Positions 25,925 to 34,637 of a stretch of DNA of 64,000 bases are shown one piece after another. The notes under the pieces are model-generated. The model worked only from the letters and a program-made list of their open reading frames with translations, did no database searches and was not told the origin of the DNA. The stretch is from Oscillospiraceae bacterium. GTDB lineage: Bacteria; Bacillota; Clostridia; Oscillospirales; Ruminococcaceae. The position numbers were made by a program, and so were the translations under genes. Location: assembly GCA_022769565.1 (NCBI GenBank), contig JALEJQ010000017.1, positions 1 through 64,000 of the forward strand, read 5' to 3'. Every line of letters starts with the position of its first letter. The stretch's first letter is position 1.

Positions 25925-26903
25925 TATATTCATATTCAAAAAGTGCCGCATAAAAATTACGGTAATCGGCTTTATCTATTCTTCGCAATTTTGACATTTC
26001 ATAAAAATCCATACCAATGCAGTTTTCATCAATATTTTTACTGTGTAAATATTCATTATTGCTGTAGCTGTTATATGACGCCCACGTTACATCATAAAAG
26101 CGCCAGTTTCCGTCACAATATACGGCGTTCCATTCATGATTTGTGGGTATAGTTTCAATGGTATATTCATCAGAATTCAAAACACCGCCCCTCAGGTTTA
26201 TGCTCACTATCCCCTGCGCTTCGCATAAAGCGGAAAAAAAGTTTGAATATCCGGCGCAAGTAGTCCTGTTCAACGATAAAACATTTACAAGACTTATAAC
26301 ATCTTCATCAACATTTTCGTTAGCCGCATCATGGTCGTAAAAAATAGTTTCCGCCTCCCATTTTGCGAGCAAATCGGCTTTTTCGGTGTCGGAAGCCGCA
26401 CCATAGCATATTTCGTCGGAAAGACTTTTTATCTTAGACATAATGATGTAGCAGGATTCCTTGTTTTTGTCCGGGTCAATATACTCTATGGCAACATTAG
26501 AACCGTAGTTTTGTATATTTCCAAGCTGTTTTATATTCTTTTCAATAATTGTACTATTCAGTTCTTCTGCCCCATTGTAACTTGTGACGCTGAATTCGGG
26601 TATCTCGTTCAAAGAAAAATCCTTTATCTTGTTATAAATACTATTTTCAAGATATGACATATCTGCCAGTGTGTCTATCTGCATCTGCTTTCGTTTTATT
26701 TCATTTTCAAGTTCTTTATTTTCATTGCTAACTTGGTTCACCAAAACGCTTAACTGCTCAACATTGCCGTTTGCTGTCTTGATCTCATATTTCAGCTCAA
26801 TAAATACGGCAAAAATAAGTACGATAAGCAAAAAATAAATCACGACGGACAGCTTATGCCCCGTATTTTTGTTATCCGAACTTTTATGGTCGCTACTTTT
26901 CAT
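25911..26903 (-). CDS. Membrane-anchored transglutaminase-like protein
   Basis: A 330-residue protein with a single membrane helix near residues 18-38, a coiled-coil stretch (about 45-80), and a C-terminal transglutaminase-like cysteine protease fold. The triad is visible: Cys in RTTCAGYSNFFSALC, His in NHEWNAVYCDGNWRFYD and Asp in the same YDVTWA segment. The active domain should lie outside the cell. The start ATG at 26903 has AAGGG nine bases upstream inside the end of the preceding gene. The last residues NTNL and the stop are encoded by the end of a mobile-type repeat, so the original C-terminus may have been replaced. Function unknown; wall or protein cross-link processing is possible. 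Confidence 0.82.
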   Translation of the reverse strand: MKSSDHKSSDNKNTGHKLSVVIYFLLIVLIFAVFIELKYEIKTANGNVEQLSVLVNQVSNENKELENEIKRKQMQIDTLADMSYLENSIYNKIKDFSLNEIPEFSVTSYNGAEELNSTIIEKNIKQLGNIQNYGSNVAIEYIDPDKNKESCYIIMSKIKSLSDEICYGAASDTEKADLLAKWEAETIFYDHDAANENVDEDVISLVNVLSLNRTTCAGYSNFFSALCEAQGIVSINLRGGVLNSDEYTIETIPTNHEWNAVYCDGNWRFYDVTWASYNSYSNNEYLHSKNIDENCIGMDFYEMSKLRRIDKADYRNFYAALFEYEYNTNL

Positions 26904-26915
26904 TAAAGTCATCCC

Positions 26916-27491
26916 TTATTTAAATTTCTTCAAAAACGTTGGTCTGAACCATTTTACATATGCGTCCTTGACCATACCGAGAGTTACATCATACAAAATA
27001 AGAATAAAATTAAAAATGAGCAGAAGAGCAGGCAGCATATACTGCTTCATAAAACCGAATTCCTCTATCAGGTCGACTGTACCCAGGAGCTTGACTGTAA
27101 GCTGATAAATAATAACAATAGCAGCGTTAAAAATAATGATTTTAATTATCCATTGAAACGGCTTGAATTTTATCTTTTCCGTTACGTCTTTAAGAATTGG
27201 ATAATAACCGAACAGGACAGCGAAAAAAATTGCCGCTTCCTTATCCGGTGTAAGGAAAAACGAAAGCACAGACACTACAACATATGTTACAAAAGCCCAT
27301 GAGGGAGATATTTCTATGGCAACTACCGAAATAAGCATTCCGGCAAAAAGCGGCAGCGTAATATTAAGAGGAGGGATAACTGCTGTCAGAAACATCATCA
27401 CCAGACACAGTGCAGATACTATTCCTCCCAAGGAAACTTTATAGCTTATTTTTTTGGAATTTTTATTTTCTGTAATAGTTTGTTTTCCCAT
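26916..27491 (-). CDS. Small multi-pass membrane protein, ECF S-component-like
   Basis: A 191-residue protein with five or six membrane helices (starting about residues 19, 45, 65, 85, 112 and 150) and short loops. The first half (VSLGGIVSALCLVMMFLTAV, then FAGMLISVVAIEI) resembles the opening of substrate-binding subunits of energy-coupling factor transporters, and the overall size fits. No ATPase or T-component is adjacent, so this is a weak assignment. The transglutaminase-like gene begins 12 bases after its stop and its ribosome site overlaps that stop, so the pair is cotranscribed. The substrate is unknown. Confidence 0.55.
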   Translation of the reverse strand: MGKQTITENKNSKKISYKVSLGGIVSALCLVMMFLTAVIPPLNITLPLFAGMLISVVAIEISPSWAFVTYVVVSVLSFFLTPDKEAAIFFAVLFGYYPILKDVTEKIKFKPFQWIIKIIIFNAAIVIIYQLTVKLLGTVDLIEEFGFMKQYMLPALLLIFNFILILYDVTLGMVKDAYVKWFRPTFLKKFK

Positions 27492-27627
27492 TATTGCACC
27501 TTAATAATAAAAATCACTAAAATTGATTATTTTACAATACTTATTTTATCACTTTTTAATAGGATTGTCAAATATAAAAATTATACCGTTATAACTTACT
27601 TGTATAACACGCTTAACAAAAAATTCA

Positions 27628-27656
27628 TTGACAAACAAAAAAATATGGTGTAATAT
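27628..27656 (+). promoter_or_regulatory. Promoter of ilvB
   Basis: TTGACA (27628-27633), 17-bp spacer and TAATAT (27651-27656). It predicts a leader of about 100 bases before the ilvB start. Confidence 0.75.
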
Positions 27657-27686
27657 AGATAACAGTGTAAAGTATTATATGTGTAT

Positions 27687-27758
27687 ATGAACAATGGAAG
27701 TTTTGCTTTCATCTTTTTGATTTGCAAAGATGAAGGCATTTATTATTATATGAGGTGA
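27687..27758 (+). promoter_or_regulatory. Candidate attenuator leader with 23-codon micro-ORF before ilvB
   Basis: The ilvB leader contains a 12-bp hairpin (27705-27716 with 27726-27737, one G-U pair) followed by an AT-rich run. A 23-codon reading frame starts at ATG 27687 and its TGA overlaps the ilvB ribosome site. The micro-ORF includes FAFIFLI, hence two Ile and one Leu codons inside the hairpin. Amino-acid attenuation is possible, but the micro-ORF lacks a strong ribosome site. Confidence 0.35.
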
Positions 27759-27763
27759 ATAAA

Positions 27764-29437
27764 ATGGTTTTGAATGGTTCGCAAATTATTCTTGAATGCC
27801 TTATTGAACAGGGCGTTGATACTGTATTCGGTTATCCCGGCGGTGCAGTGCTCAATATTTATGATGCACTATATGATTACAGCGATAAAATAACTCACAT
27901 TCTTACATCCCATGAACAGGGCGCATCCCACGCCGCAGACGGATATTCAAGAACTACGGGCAAAACCGGAGTTGTCATTGCTACATCCGGTCCGGGTGCA
28001 ACAAATCTTGTTACAGGAATCGCTACCGCTTATATGGACAGCATTCCTATGGTTGCAATAACAGGAAATGTCGGTACTTCCCTTCTCGGTCTGGACAGCT
28101 TTCAGGAAGTTGATATTACAGGTATCACAATGCCTATAACAAAACATAATTATATCGTTAAGGACGTTACCAAGCTTGCCGATATTATCCGTGAAGCATT
28201 CTTTATCGCCAACGACGGACGTAAAGGACCTGTTCTTATCGACATTCCCAAGGATATTACAGCCGCAAAATGCGAATTTAAAAAGGCCGAACCCCGTAAG
28301 CATACATATACCATTGATAACAGTGAAGTCGAAGAAGCTGCAAAAATCATCTCCGAAGCTAAAAAGCCGGTAATTTATGCCGGAGGCGGCGTTGTTTCTT
28401 CCGATGCCTGCAAAGAGCTTGCTGCATTTGCAGAACTTATTGATGCGCCTGTTGCGCTTACCCTTATGGGTCAGTGTGCTTTTGATAACAACAGCCCCAG
28501 ATACACAGGTATGCTGGGTATGCACGGAACCAAGACTTCTTCCCTTGCAGTAAGCGAATGCGACCTTATGGTAGTTGTCGGTTCAAGATTCTCCGATCGT
28601 GTTACCTGCAGCGCCAAGAGTTTTGCGGAGATAATGGAAGGCAAAAAGATAATTCATATTGAGATCGACCCTGCCGAGATCAATAAGAACGTCGATGTAG
28701 ATCAGAGGATCAATGCCGATATAAAGCTGGCTCTTAGCGAACTTAACAAAATGATTAAACAGCAGAAGCACACTGAATGGATGAATTCTATCGCAGAGTG
28801 GAAAAAACAGTATCCTCTTATTCAGGCTTCCAAGAATGCCGATGATGTTCTCCCCCAGTATGTGCTTGAGACCTTGAACGAGCTTACCGATGGTCAGGCT
28901 ATTATTACGACAGAAGTAGGTCAGCATCAGATGTGGACAGCTGAATTCTACAATTTCAAAACGCCTCGCAGCTTTGCTTCTTCCGGCGGACTTGGAACAA
29001 TGGGCTACGGACTTGGCGCTGCTATCGGAAGCAAGGTAGGAAACCCCGATAAGACCGTTGTTAATATCGCAGGCGACGGCAGCTTCTATATGAATATGAA
29101 CGAGCTTACAACTCTTGCAAAGTACAACCTTCCCGTTATTGAGCTTGTGTTCAACAACACGGTTCTCGGTATGGTAAGACAGTGGCAAAAGCTGTTCTAT
29201 AACAATAAGTTCTCTCAGACGACCCTTGAAAAGCCTACCGATTTTGAGCTTCTCGGAAAAGCGCTTGGAGTAACGACTTACACCATAAGAACAAAATCCG
29301 ATGTACGTCCGATACTTGAAAAAGCGCTTGCTGCAAACGCTCCTGTGCTTATAAACTGCCTTATAGACAAGGACATAAACGTTCTTCCTATGGTTCCTGC
29401 AGGTGCTTCAATTGCAGAGCCTATTCTTGAAATATAA
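27764..29437 (+). CDS. ilvB: Acetolactate synthase large subunit
   Basis: A 557-residue thiamine-diphosphate enzyme that joins pyruvate with pyruvate or 2-ketobutyrate in branched-chain amino acid synthesis. The cofactor-activating Glu51 is in SHEQGASHAADGY. FAD-type central domain residues (about 190-340) follow. The TPP-binding motif GDGSFYMNMNELTTL with a closing FNN lies near the C-terminus. ATG 27764 is preceded by GAGGTGA. Odd: no regulatory small subunit gene (ilvN) follows; the next gene is convergent. A small subunit may lie elsewhere, or this could be a catabolic acetolactate synthase, although the FAD-type motif set favours the anabolic kind. Confidence 0.92.
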   Translation: MVLNGSQIILECLIEQGVDTVFGYPGGAVLNIYDALYDYSDKITHILTSHEQGASHAADGYSRTTGKTGVVIATSGPGATNLVTGIATAYMDSIPMVAITGNVGTSLLGLDSFQEVDITGITMPITKHNYIVKDVTKLADIIREAFFIANDGRKGPVLIDIPKDITAAKCEFKKAEPRKHTYTIDNSEVEEAAKIISEAKKPVIYAGGGVVSSDACKELAAFAELIDAPVALTLMGQCAFDNNSPRYTGMLGMHGTKTSSLAVSECDLMVVVGSRFSDRVTCSAKSFAEIMEGKKIIHIEIDPAEINKNVDVDQRINADIKLALSELNKMIKQQKHTEWMNSIAEWKKQYPLIQASKNADDVLPQYVLETLNELTDGQAIITTEVGQHQMWTAEFYNFKTPRSFASSGGLGTMGYGLGAAIGSKVGNPDKTVVNIAGDGSFYMNMNELTTLAKYNLPVIELVFNNTVLGMVRQWQKLFYNNKFSQTTLEKPTDFELLGKALGVTTYTIRTKSDVRPILEKALAANAPVLINCLIDKDINVLPMVPAGASIAEPILEI

Positions 29438-29451
29438 TATTGAATAATAAC

Positions 29452-29492
29452 AGCCGCCGCAGGTCTGAAATATGTCCTGCAGCGGCTTATTT
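29452..29492 (-). terminator. Bidirectional terminator between ilvB and oligopeptide-binding gene
   Basis: A 12-bp stem (29452-29463 with 29476-29487) pairs fully on the minus strand with one wobble. It serves the convergent genes on both sides. Confidence 0.7.
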
Positions 29493-29498
29493 TATGTA

Positions 29499-31121
29499 TC
29501 AGTCAAACATTTTTGCATAACGGAAATTTATCTCCCCCGTCAAAGGGTTGAATTCAATATCAGATGATTTTTCTGAGCAAACAAAATACTTATTTCCGTA
29601 AAACAAAGGAATATAAACAGCCGAATCAATGATTTGTTTTTCAGCCTGAGCATAAATTTCAACAGCTTCATTCAGACTTTCCGCACGTTTAAGCCGCTGC
29701 ATATATCCACTCGCCGAAAAAATTATATAGTTTCCGAAATCCTTGTTATTACTTGTAAAAAATTCAAAATAATCATCGGGAGTACCGTTTGACGTATCAA
29801 TTTCCACCAAAGCAATATCAAAGGAACCTTCATTTATTTTCAGATCATACTCATTCTGTGACACAACTTCTATTCCGCAGAAAAATTCAAGATTTTGCTG
29901 CCATTGTTCGGTCACCGAAGATAAATAATCCGCTCCTCCGAAATTTTCGGAAACAGTGATCTTTACACCGTCAATTGAAACTGCATTATGTGCGTTAAGC
30001 GTATTTGTCCATAGTGACAAGGCTTTAGACTTGTCATATAGGATCATAGACTCATCGGAAATCATTTCACGGTATTTCCTGCCCATTACTGTCATATCAT
30101 CGGGAACGATACCGTAAGCGGTGCTGTAACCGCTTTCTGCAGGTACGCTATCCAAATAAAAGGCAGATGCTAAAGCAAGTCTGAAATTTTGTTGGCTGAA
30201 ATATTTTGATTTTGTATTAAACAGCAACCCGAAGGATTTTAAAGAATATTCGCTGTAATTGCTGCCGGAAAATATTTTTTTGTCGTAAATCTCCGTAACA
30301 AGGCAGTCAATATTTTCAGCCGAATAATCTGCGGCGTCATTTTCGCTGCTTTTCTTGATAAAGAAATTCAAACTGTAAGGATAAACATAATCCTGTTCCG
30401 AGTTGGATTTATTGCGGCGCATAATTATGTAATTGTTATCCCAATAGGGATCGTAATTCCATTCTTTTAAGTAAAACGCACCATTTGAAATAGTTGTTTC
30501 CGCCGAAAGACCGTACCGTCCCTTTGTACTTTCAAAGAAAGCCTTGTTGCAGGGCATTGCCGCCGTAGATGTAAGCAATTCCAAAAAATTATAGTACGGA
30601 TATTCAAGCTCTATCTGTAAAGTATTATCACTTAACGCTTTTACTCCAAGCTCGGATTTGTCAAGCATTCCCCTTGACACCGCCTCGGCGTTCTTTATAC
30701 ATATAAAATAATCAACATAGGGCGAAAATAAGGCTTCGCTGTCGTATATGCGATGAAATGCAAAAACAAAATCATCTGCGGTAAGAGCGGATTTATAACC
30801 GTTTTCACTTTCCCAAAAAATATTTTCTTTCAGTTCAAATGTATAAGTAAGTCCGTCATCCGAAATAGAATAGCTTTCCGCTGCATCGGGAACTATAACT
30901 CCGTTCTCGCCGATCTTCACCAGTCCGCACATCATATTAGAAATAACGACCTTTGATGAAATATCCTCGGCAAGCTGTGGGTCAAGATTCTGCGGATTTC
31001 CTGCAAGATTTATTTTAAAAGTATATCCCGAGCCGTCGTTTTCTTTACAGCTGCTAAAGCAAGTTATCGTCATGATCACCGTCAAAGCAATGATAAACAA
31101 ACGTAATCTGCGCCTAAACAA
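29499..31121 (-). CDS. Oligopeptide-binding lipoprotein (OppA/SBP_bac_5 family)
   Basis: A 540-residue ABC-transporter binding protein. The signal peptide ends in lipobox FSSC with Cys25. The family-5 opening NLDPQLAEDISSKVVISNMM and the following DAAESYSISDDGLTYTFEL and LTADDFVFAFHR are diagnostic. It should capture peptides at the cell surface. The start is TTG at 31121 with AAGGAG eight bases upstream. No permease or ATPase genes are adjacent, so its partner is encoded elsewhere, or it is a sensor. The endoglucanase gene lies directly upstream, 23 bases away on the same strand, so the two are probably cotranscribed. Confidence 0.9.
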   Translation of the reverse strand: MFRRRLRLFIIALTVIMTITCFSSCKENDGSGYTFKINLAGNPQNLDPQLAEDISSKVVISNMMCGLVKIGENGVIVPDAAESYSISDDGLTYTFELKENIFWESENGYKSALTADDFVFAFHRIYDSEALFSPYVDYFICIKNAEAVSRGMLDKSELGVKALSDNTLQIELEYPYYNFLELLTSTAAMPCNKAFFESTKGRYGLSAETTISNGAFYLKEWNYDPYWDNNYIIMRRNKSNSEQDYVYPYSLNFFIKKSSENDAADYSAENIDCLVTEIYDKKIFSGSNYSEYSLKSFGLLFNTKSKYFSQQNFRLALASAFYLDSVPAESGYSTAYGIVPDDMTVMGRKYREMISDESMILYDKSKALSLWTNTLNAHNAVSIDGVKITVSENFGGADYLSSVTEQWQQNLEFFCGIEVVSQNEYDLKINEGSFDIALVEIDTSNGTPDDYFEFFTSNNKDFGNYIIFSASGYMQRLKRAESLNEAVEIYAQAEKQIIDSAVYIPLFYGNKYFVCSEKSSDIEFNPLTGEINFRYAKMFD

Positions 31122-31144
31122 TTAATATTCTCCTTAAAATTTAC

Positions 31145-33199
31145 TTATTTGACCTCTGAAAGGGTCATTCCGTTGCTTCCTAACGGTATCTCATGGTCAA
31201 GACCGACAAACTTTCCGTTCTGCTGCCATAATACCTCCTTGACAAAGCGGTATTTCTCCTCGTCCCATGTGGTGAAATCATCCTTGACAAGTCCGCCCGT
31301 ATCTCCTGAATTGGAATTGAAGCACCAAAAAGTATGATTTATCTTATTTTCCTTTATCAGCTTGCGGAGATAGGTCATCCATGTAAGGTTGGGCTCGGTC
31401 ATAAATCCTCCCCACTCGCCTATAAGCAGCGGTGCAATACCCTCTTTCTGGATATAGAACCAGTTATCATACCAGCAATCCTTATAAAGGCTGTCAAAGG
31501 TATAGTTTCCCTTGAACCAAGGCTGCTGATAAACAGACGGACCGTAATCGTGAGGTGAATAAACCAGCTTGTTCTGATATTTTCCAAGGTCAACAGGGTT
31601 ATCCCTTACGCCTCTGAGATTTCCGCCCCACCATGTGCAGTAATAATCCCCCATATTGGTCGAAGAAAAGTCACCGTTGCTCTTTATGTCAATAGGATAA
31701 ATTTCAATGCCCTCAACCATTACAAGAACGTTGGGATTGGCTTTTAGCACACTTTCCGCAGCCTTTTCGGCTATGTAACGCCAGTTGTCGAAGTCGCTTG
31801 AATCATCCCATTTCGCCCTCGGTGATTCGTTGGCTTTGCCGTGAGGTTCATTTTCCAGGTCGTAAGCAATTATAGTATCGTCATTTTTATATCTTTTTGC
31901 AATCCAGCTCAATGCATCAAGATAATCCTTTTCGGAAATATTGCCGTCAGTCCAAAGGTTCTTCATATGACCCATGGAATCGGTTTTTGCACAATGTATG
32001 TCGATCATTATTTTTATTCCATTTGCACGGCACTGACCGATAACATAGTCAAAGATCTCAAGGCTGTTCATTCCGACAAGGTAAGAATTTGTCGCCTGAT
32101 TGAAGTTAGCGGTAGGATAATTCCCGTTAGACCATTGCTTGATAAGCTCCGTGGAAATGGGAACTCTCAGAAGATTAAAGCCTCTGTCGGCAATTGCAGC
32201 AAGAGAAGTGTTAAGATCGCATGCCCATAAGCCGTCAAAGGTATTTGTTCCCGTATTATAACCGAACCAGTTTATTCCTGTAAGCCAGACATCCCTGCCG
32301 TCCTTGTCCACAATTTTATTGCCCTTAACATAAAGCCAGTCGTCCGTTGTAGGCTTCGGAACGTCCTTTGCCTGAACTATGGCAGGATTGTTGTTTCCCA
32401 CAGAGCCGCTGCCGGTTCCGTTATTTCCGCTGCTGCCGTTTCCGGATGCAGAAACAGACGTATTGTCATAAGTAACAGAAGCGTTTTTCGGGTCAACATT
32501 TCCGGGATTTTTTATTATCAAACCGAAAGTGACCTCTCCGCCTGCTGATACTTCATTATTGTAATCAACCGGCTTAACGGTAATTTTACCATTGCTGCAG
32601 GTATATTCACAGTTCCATGACTGATCAACAGAAGCAGATTTTCCTGCTGTTATAACTGCCGTCCAGCCTGATATATTTTTTTTGCCGTCATTTTTTATTA
32701 TGCAGTCAAACTGTGCAAAATCATTAGTTCCGTCATTCCAGCCGTTTGAATTATTTATTGTAAGAGAAACATCTCCGCTGCTTTTTTGAGCAGAGCTTTC
32801 TGTTTTAGAATTGCTTTTCTCCGCTGTTTCGACTTTGGAAGCTGTTGTTTCTTCTGTTTCCGTGCTTTTATTTGGTTCAGCTTTAGTTGTTACAGAAGAA
32901 GCTTCCGAAGGCTCAGCTGTCTCAGCTTTTTCTGTTCCGGCAGTCTCGGCACTTATTGAATGTGAATCGGCATTGACCGCATTTCCGCTGTAAGGGTCGT
33001 AATCATCGGCAAGAGGGTCATAATCTTCGCCAAAAAAATCTATCAAAGCAGTTGTTTCCGTTTCTGTTTGCAAGGTTTCGTCATTATGTAATGAAGCCGA
33101 TGTGTCCGCTTCGGCAGATGAAGTGTTACCTGAACCACAGCCCGCAAATACTCCGCAGGCTATTGCCGCAGCAAGAATCACGGATATATATTTTTTCAT
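31145..33199 (-). CDS. Lipoprotein endoglucanase: CBM2-like plus GH5
   Basis: A 684-residue cellulase. The signal peptide ends with a lipobox VFAGC (Cys21), so it is likely tethered to the membrane. A long Ser/Thr/Glu/Ala linker follows (about 25-140), then a CBM2-type cellulose-binding module (about 143-245, with [17 protein letters not shown] and [14 protein letters not shown]). After a Gly/Asn linker comes the GH5 catalytic domain (about 293-660). Its acid/base Glu is about residue 451 in LENEPHG and its nucleophile about 595 in [15 protein letters not shown] and RVPISTEL are also typical. It hydrolyses beta-1,4-glucans at the cell surface. A promoter lies at 33236-33264. Confidence 0.93.
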   Translation of the reverse strand: MKKYISVILAAAIACGVFAGCGSGNTSSAEADTSASLHNDETLQTETETTALIDFFGEDYDPLADDYDPYSGNAVNADSHSISAETAGTEKAETAEPSEASSVTTKAEPNKSTETEETTASKVETAEKSNSKTESSAQKSSGDVSLTINNSNGWNDGTNDFAQFDCIIKNDGKKNISGWTAVITAGKSASVDQSWNCEYTCSNGKITVKPVDYNNEVSAGGEVTFGLIIKNPGNVDPKNASVTYDNTSVSASGNGSSGNNGTGSGSVGNNNPAIVQAKDVPKPTTDDWLYVKGNKIVDKDGRDVWLTGINWFGYNTGTNTFDGLWACDLNTSLAAIADRGFNLLRVPISTELIKQWSNGNYPTANFNQATNSYLVGMNSLEIFDYVIGQCRANGIKIMIDIHCAKTDSMGHMKNLWTDGNISEKDYLDALSWIAKRYKNDDTIIAYDLENEPHGKANESPRAKWDDSSDFDNWRYIAEKAAESVLKANPNVLVMVEGIEIYPIDIKSNGDFSSTNMGDYYCTWWGGNLRGVRDNPVDLGKYQNKLVYSPHDYGPSVYQQPWFKGNYTFDSLYKDCWYDNWFYIQKEGIAPLLIGEWGGFMTEPNLTWMTYLRKLIKENKINHTFWCFNSNSGDTGGLVKDDFTTWDEEKYRFVKEVLWQQNGKFVGLDHEIPLGSNGMTLSEVK

Positions 33200-33235
33200 A
33201 TTTTAACATTGCCCCTTTGTTTTGATATTAATTTT

Positions 33236-33264
33236 ATTATATAATATTTTTAATAAAAATGCAA
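33236..33264 (-). promoter_or_regulatory. Promoter of the endoglucanase gene
   Basis: On the minus strand TTGCAT (33264-33259), 17-bp spacer and TATAAT (33241-33236), 37 bases before the start codon. Confidence 0.75.
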
Positions 33265-33273
33265 GAAAAACAA

Positions 33274-33302
33274 TTGACTTTTTTACATTATGGAGTTAAA
33301 CT
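33274..33302 (+). promoter_or_regulatory. Promoter of tyrA
   Basis: TTGACT (33274-33279), 17-bp spacer and TAAACT (33297-33302). It is back to back with the endoglucanase promoter. Confidence 0.55.
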
Positions 33303-33322
33303 TAATATATCTATAATTCTGA

Positions 33323-33346
33323 AAGGAGAAATGCTCCCCGGAGCAT
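33323..33346 (+). promoter_or_regulatory. Switch-like leader hairpins at the tyrA ribosome site
   Basis: AAAGGAGAA, then atgctccccggagcat: the CTCC block can pair with the first GGAG or with the second GGAG (6-bp stem, loop cccg). The two hairpins exclude each other and either would bury a ribosome-binding sequence. A near copy precedes the DUF1015 gene. Confidence 0.4.
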
Positions 33347-33355
33347 ATTTTGAAT

Positions 33356-34195
33356 ATGATTGTTACAGTAGTCGGATTGGGACTTATCGGAGGTTCTCTT
33401 TGCAAAACTATAAAAAAACACACAGACTATACCGTTTACGGTGTTGATATCAACAAGGAAACAGTTGAAATGGCAGTTTCTCAGGGGGCTATTGACGCCG
33501 AAACAGACGATCTGAGCCTTGCCGATATTACAATAATTTCGCTTTACCCTACAGTAACCATCGATTATATCAAGAAAAATGCCTCAAAATTCAAAAAAGG
33601 CAGCATTGTTATAGATACCTGCGGAATAAAAAAAGCCATAGTTGACACTGTAACTCCCGTTCTTGCCGAAAATGACGTAACGTTTATCGGAGTTCATCCT
33701 ATGGCAGGTCGTGAATTTTCGGGATTTGAATATTCTCAGGATAACCTTTTTGACTCGGCCAGCTTCATAATAACCCCTACCGAAGCTACTCCACAGGCTA
33801 AATTAAATCTTATCATAGATTTTGCTTATGCGATCAACTTTAAAAAGGTCGTTACCGCAACTCCCGAAGAGCATGATGATATTATTGCTTTCACCAGCCA
33901 GCTTGCGCACGTTGTTTCCAACGCTTACATAAAAAGTCCAACACATCAGCGTCAGCTCGGTTTCAGCGCAGGCAGCTTCCTTGACCTTACAAGAGTTGCA
34001 AAGCTCAACGAAGAAATGTGGACTCCCCTTTTTATGCTTAACAAGGAGCCGCTTTGCCGTGAGATAAAATGTATAATTGAACGGCTCAACGAATATCTGG
34101 ACGCAATTGAGCAGGACGACAGCGAACGCCTCAAACAGCTTCTTCGGGACGGACGTATCCTTAAAGAAAACACCAAAACCATTTATACAAGATAA
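33356..34195 (+). CDS. tyrA: Prephenate dehydrogenase
   Basis: A 279-residue NAD(P)-dependent enzyme converting prephenate to 4-hydroxyphenylpyruvate for tyrosine synthesis. The N-terminal Rossmann motif VVGLGLIGGS is at residues 5-14. VDTCGIKK-like (VIDTCGIKKAI), GVHPMAGRE and SQLAHVVSNA, with the catalytic His, are present. Length is typical of the monofunctional enzyme without a chorismate mutase domain. Start choice: the ATG at 33356 fits the family N-terminus but the second GGAG is 12 bases away; a TTG at 33350 (two residues longer) is better spaced. A hairpin terminator follows the stop. Confidence 0.92.
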   Translation: MIVTVVGLGLIGGSLCKTIKKHTDYTVYGVDINKETVEMAVSQGAIDAETDDLSLADITIISLYPTVTIDYIKKNASKFKKGSIVIDTCGIKKAIVDTVTPVLAENDVTFIGVHPMAGREFSGFEYSQDNLFDSASFIITPTEATPQAKLNLIIDFAYAINFKKVVTATPEEHDDIIAFTSQLAHVVSNAYIKSPTHQRQLGFSAGSFLDLTRVAKLNEEMWTPLFMLNKEPLCREIKCIIERLNEYLDAIEQDDSERLKQLLRDGRILKENTKTIYTR

Positions 34196-34199
34196 CAGC

Positions 34200-34236
34200 A
34201 AGCTGCTGCACCAAATCGGTACAGCAGCTTTTTTAC
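34200..34236 (+). terminator. Terminator after tyrA
   Basis: A 9-bp stem, aagctgctg (34200-34208) with cagcagctt (34222-34230), then six T. Confidence 0.85.
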
Positions 34237-34541
34237 TGCTTTTTTGCAGAAACAACTTTGTATTCCGCCGCTCCATCAATTATTTTATCAAATATTATCA
34301 GCTGCTCCTTTGAAGCGCCGAAATCAAGAAGAATTATTGTAATGTTATCATAATACTGAGCTGCTTTCAGCGCAATATCCCTTGCAATAAGTTCAATATT
34401 TTCCGTATCTTTGTCAATCGGAAGTACAATACTTTTTTTACTGCTTTCCGGTATATCCTTTTCAAATATTACAGGCAAAAGGAATATTACTGCGACAACA
34501 ATACAAAAAATCAGCAAAATCAAAAGCAAAGTATCAGCCAT
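34233..34541 (-). CDS. Small membrane protein of unknown function
   Basis: A 102-residue protein. A single strongly hydrophobic segment spans about residues 4-26 (LLLILLIFCIVVAVIFLLPV), and the rest is a soluble alpha/beta-looking tail (NIELIARDIALKAAQYYDNI, then IILLDFGASKEQLIIFDKII). No family is recognised. AGGAGG precedes the ATG and the gene follows pnp on the same strand after the pnp terminator, so it may be transcribed partly by read-through. Its stop overlaps the tyrA terminator region on the other strand. Confidence 0.6.
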   Translation of the reverse strand: MADTLLLILLIFCIVVAVIFLLPVIFEKDIPESSKKSIVLPIDKDTENIELIARDIALKAAQYYDNITIILLDFGASKEQLIIFDKIIDGAAEYKVVSAKKQ

Positions 34542-34592
34542 AAAAAATCCCTCCTGCCAAATATTATGACAGAAAGAGAAAAAATGTTAAAA

Positions 34593-34616
34593 ACCGGCTT
34601 TCATACAAAAGCCGGT
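34593..34616 (-). terminator. Terminator after pnp
   Basis: A 9-bp stem (34593-34601 with 34608-34616), with four T then AAC on the minus strand. Confidence 0.8.
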
Positions 34617-34637
34617 CCTTAAATTCTATATGATCAA

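Noticed and set aside
27657..27763. T-box riboswitch before ilvB
   Set aside because: No AGGGTGG-type T-box sequence is present in the short leader.
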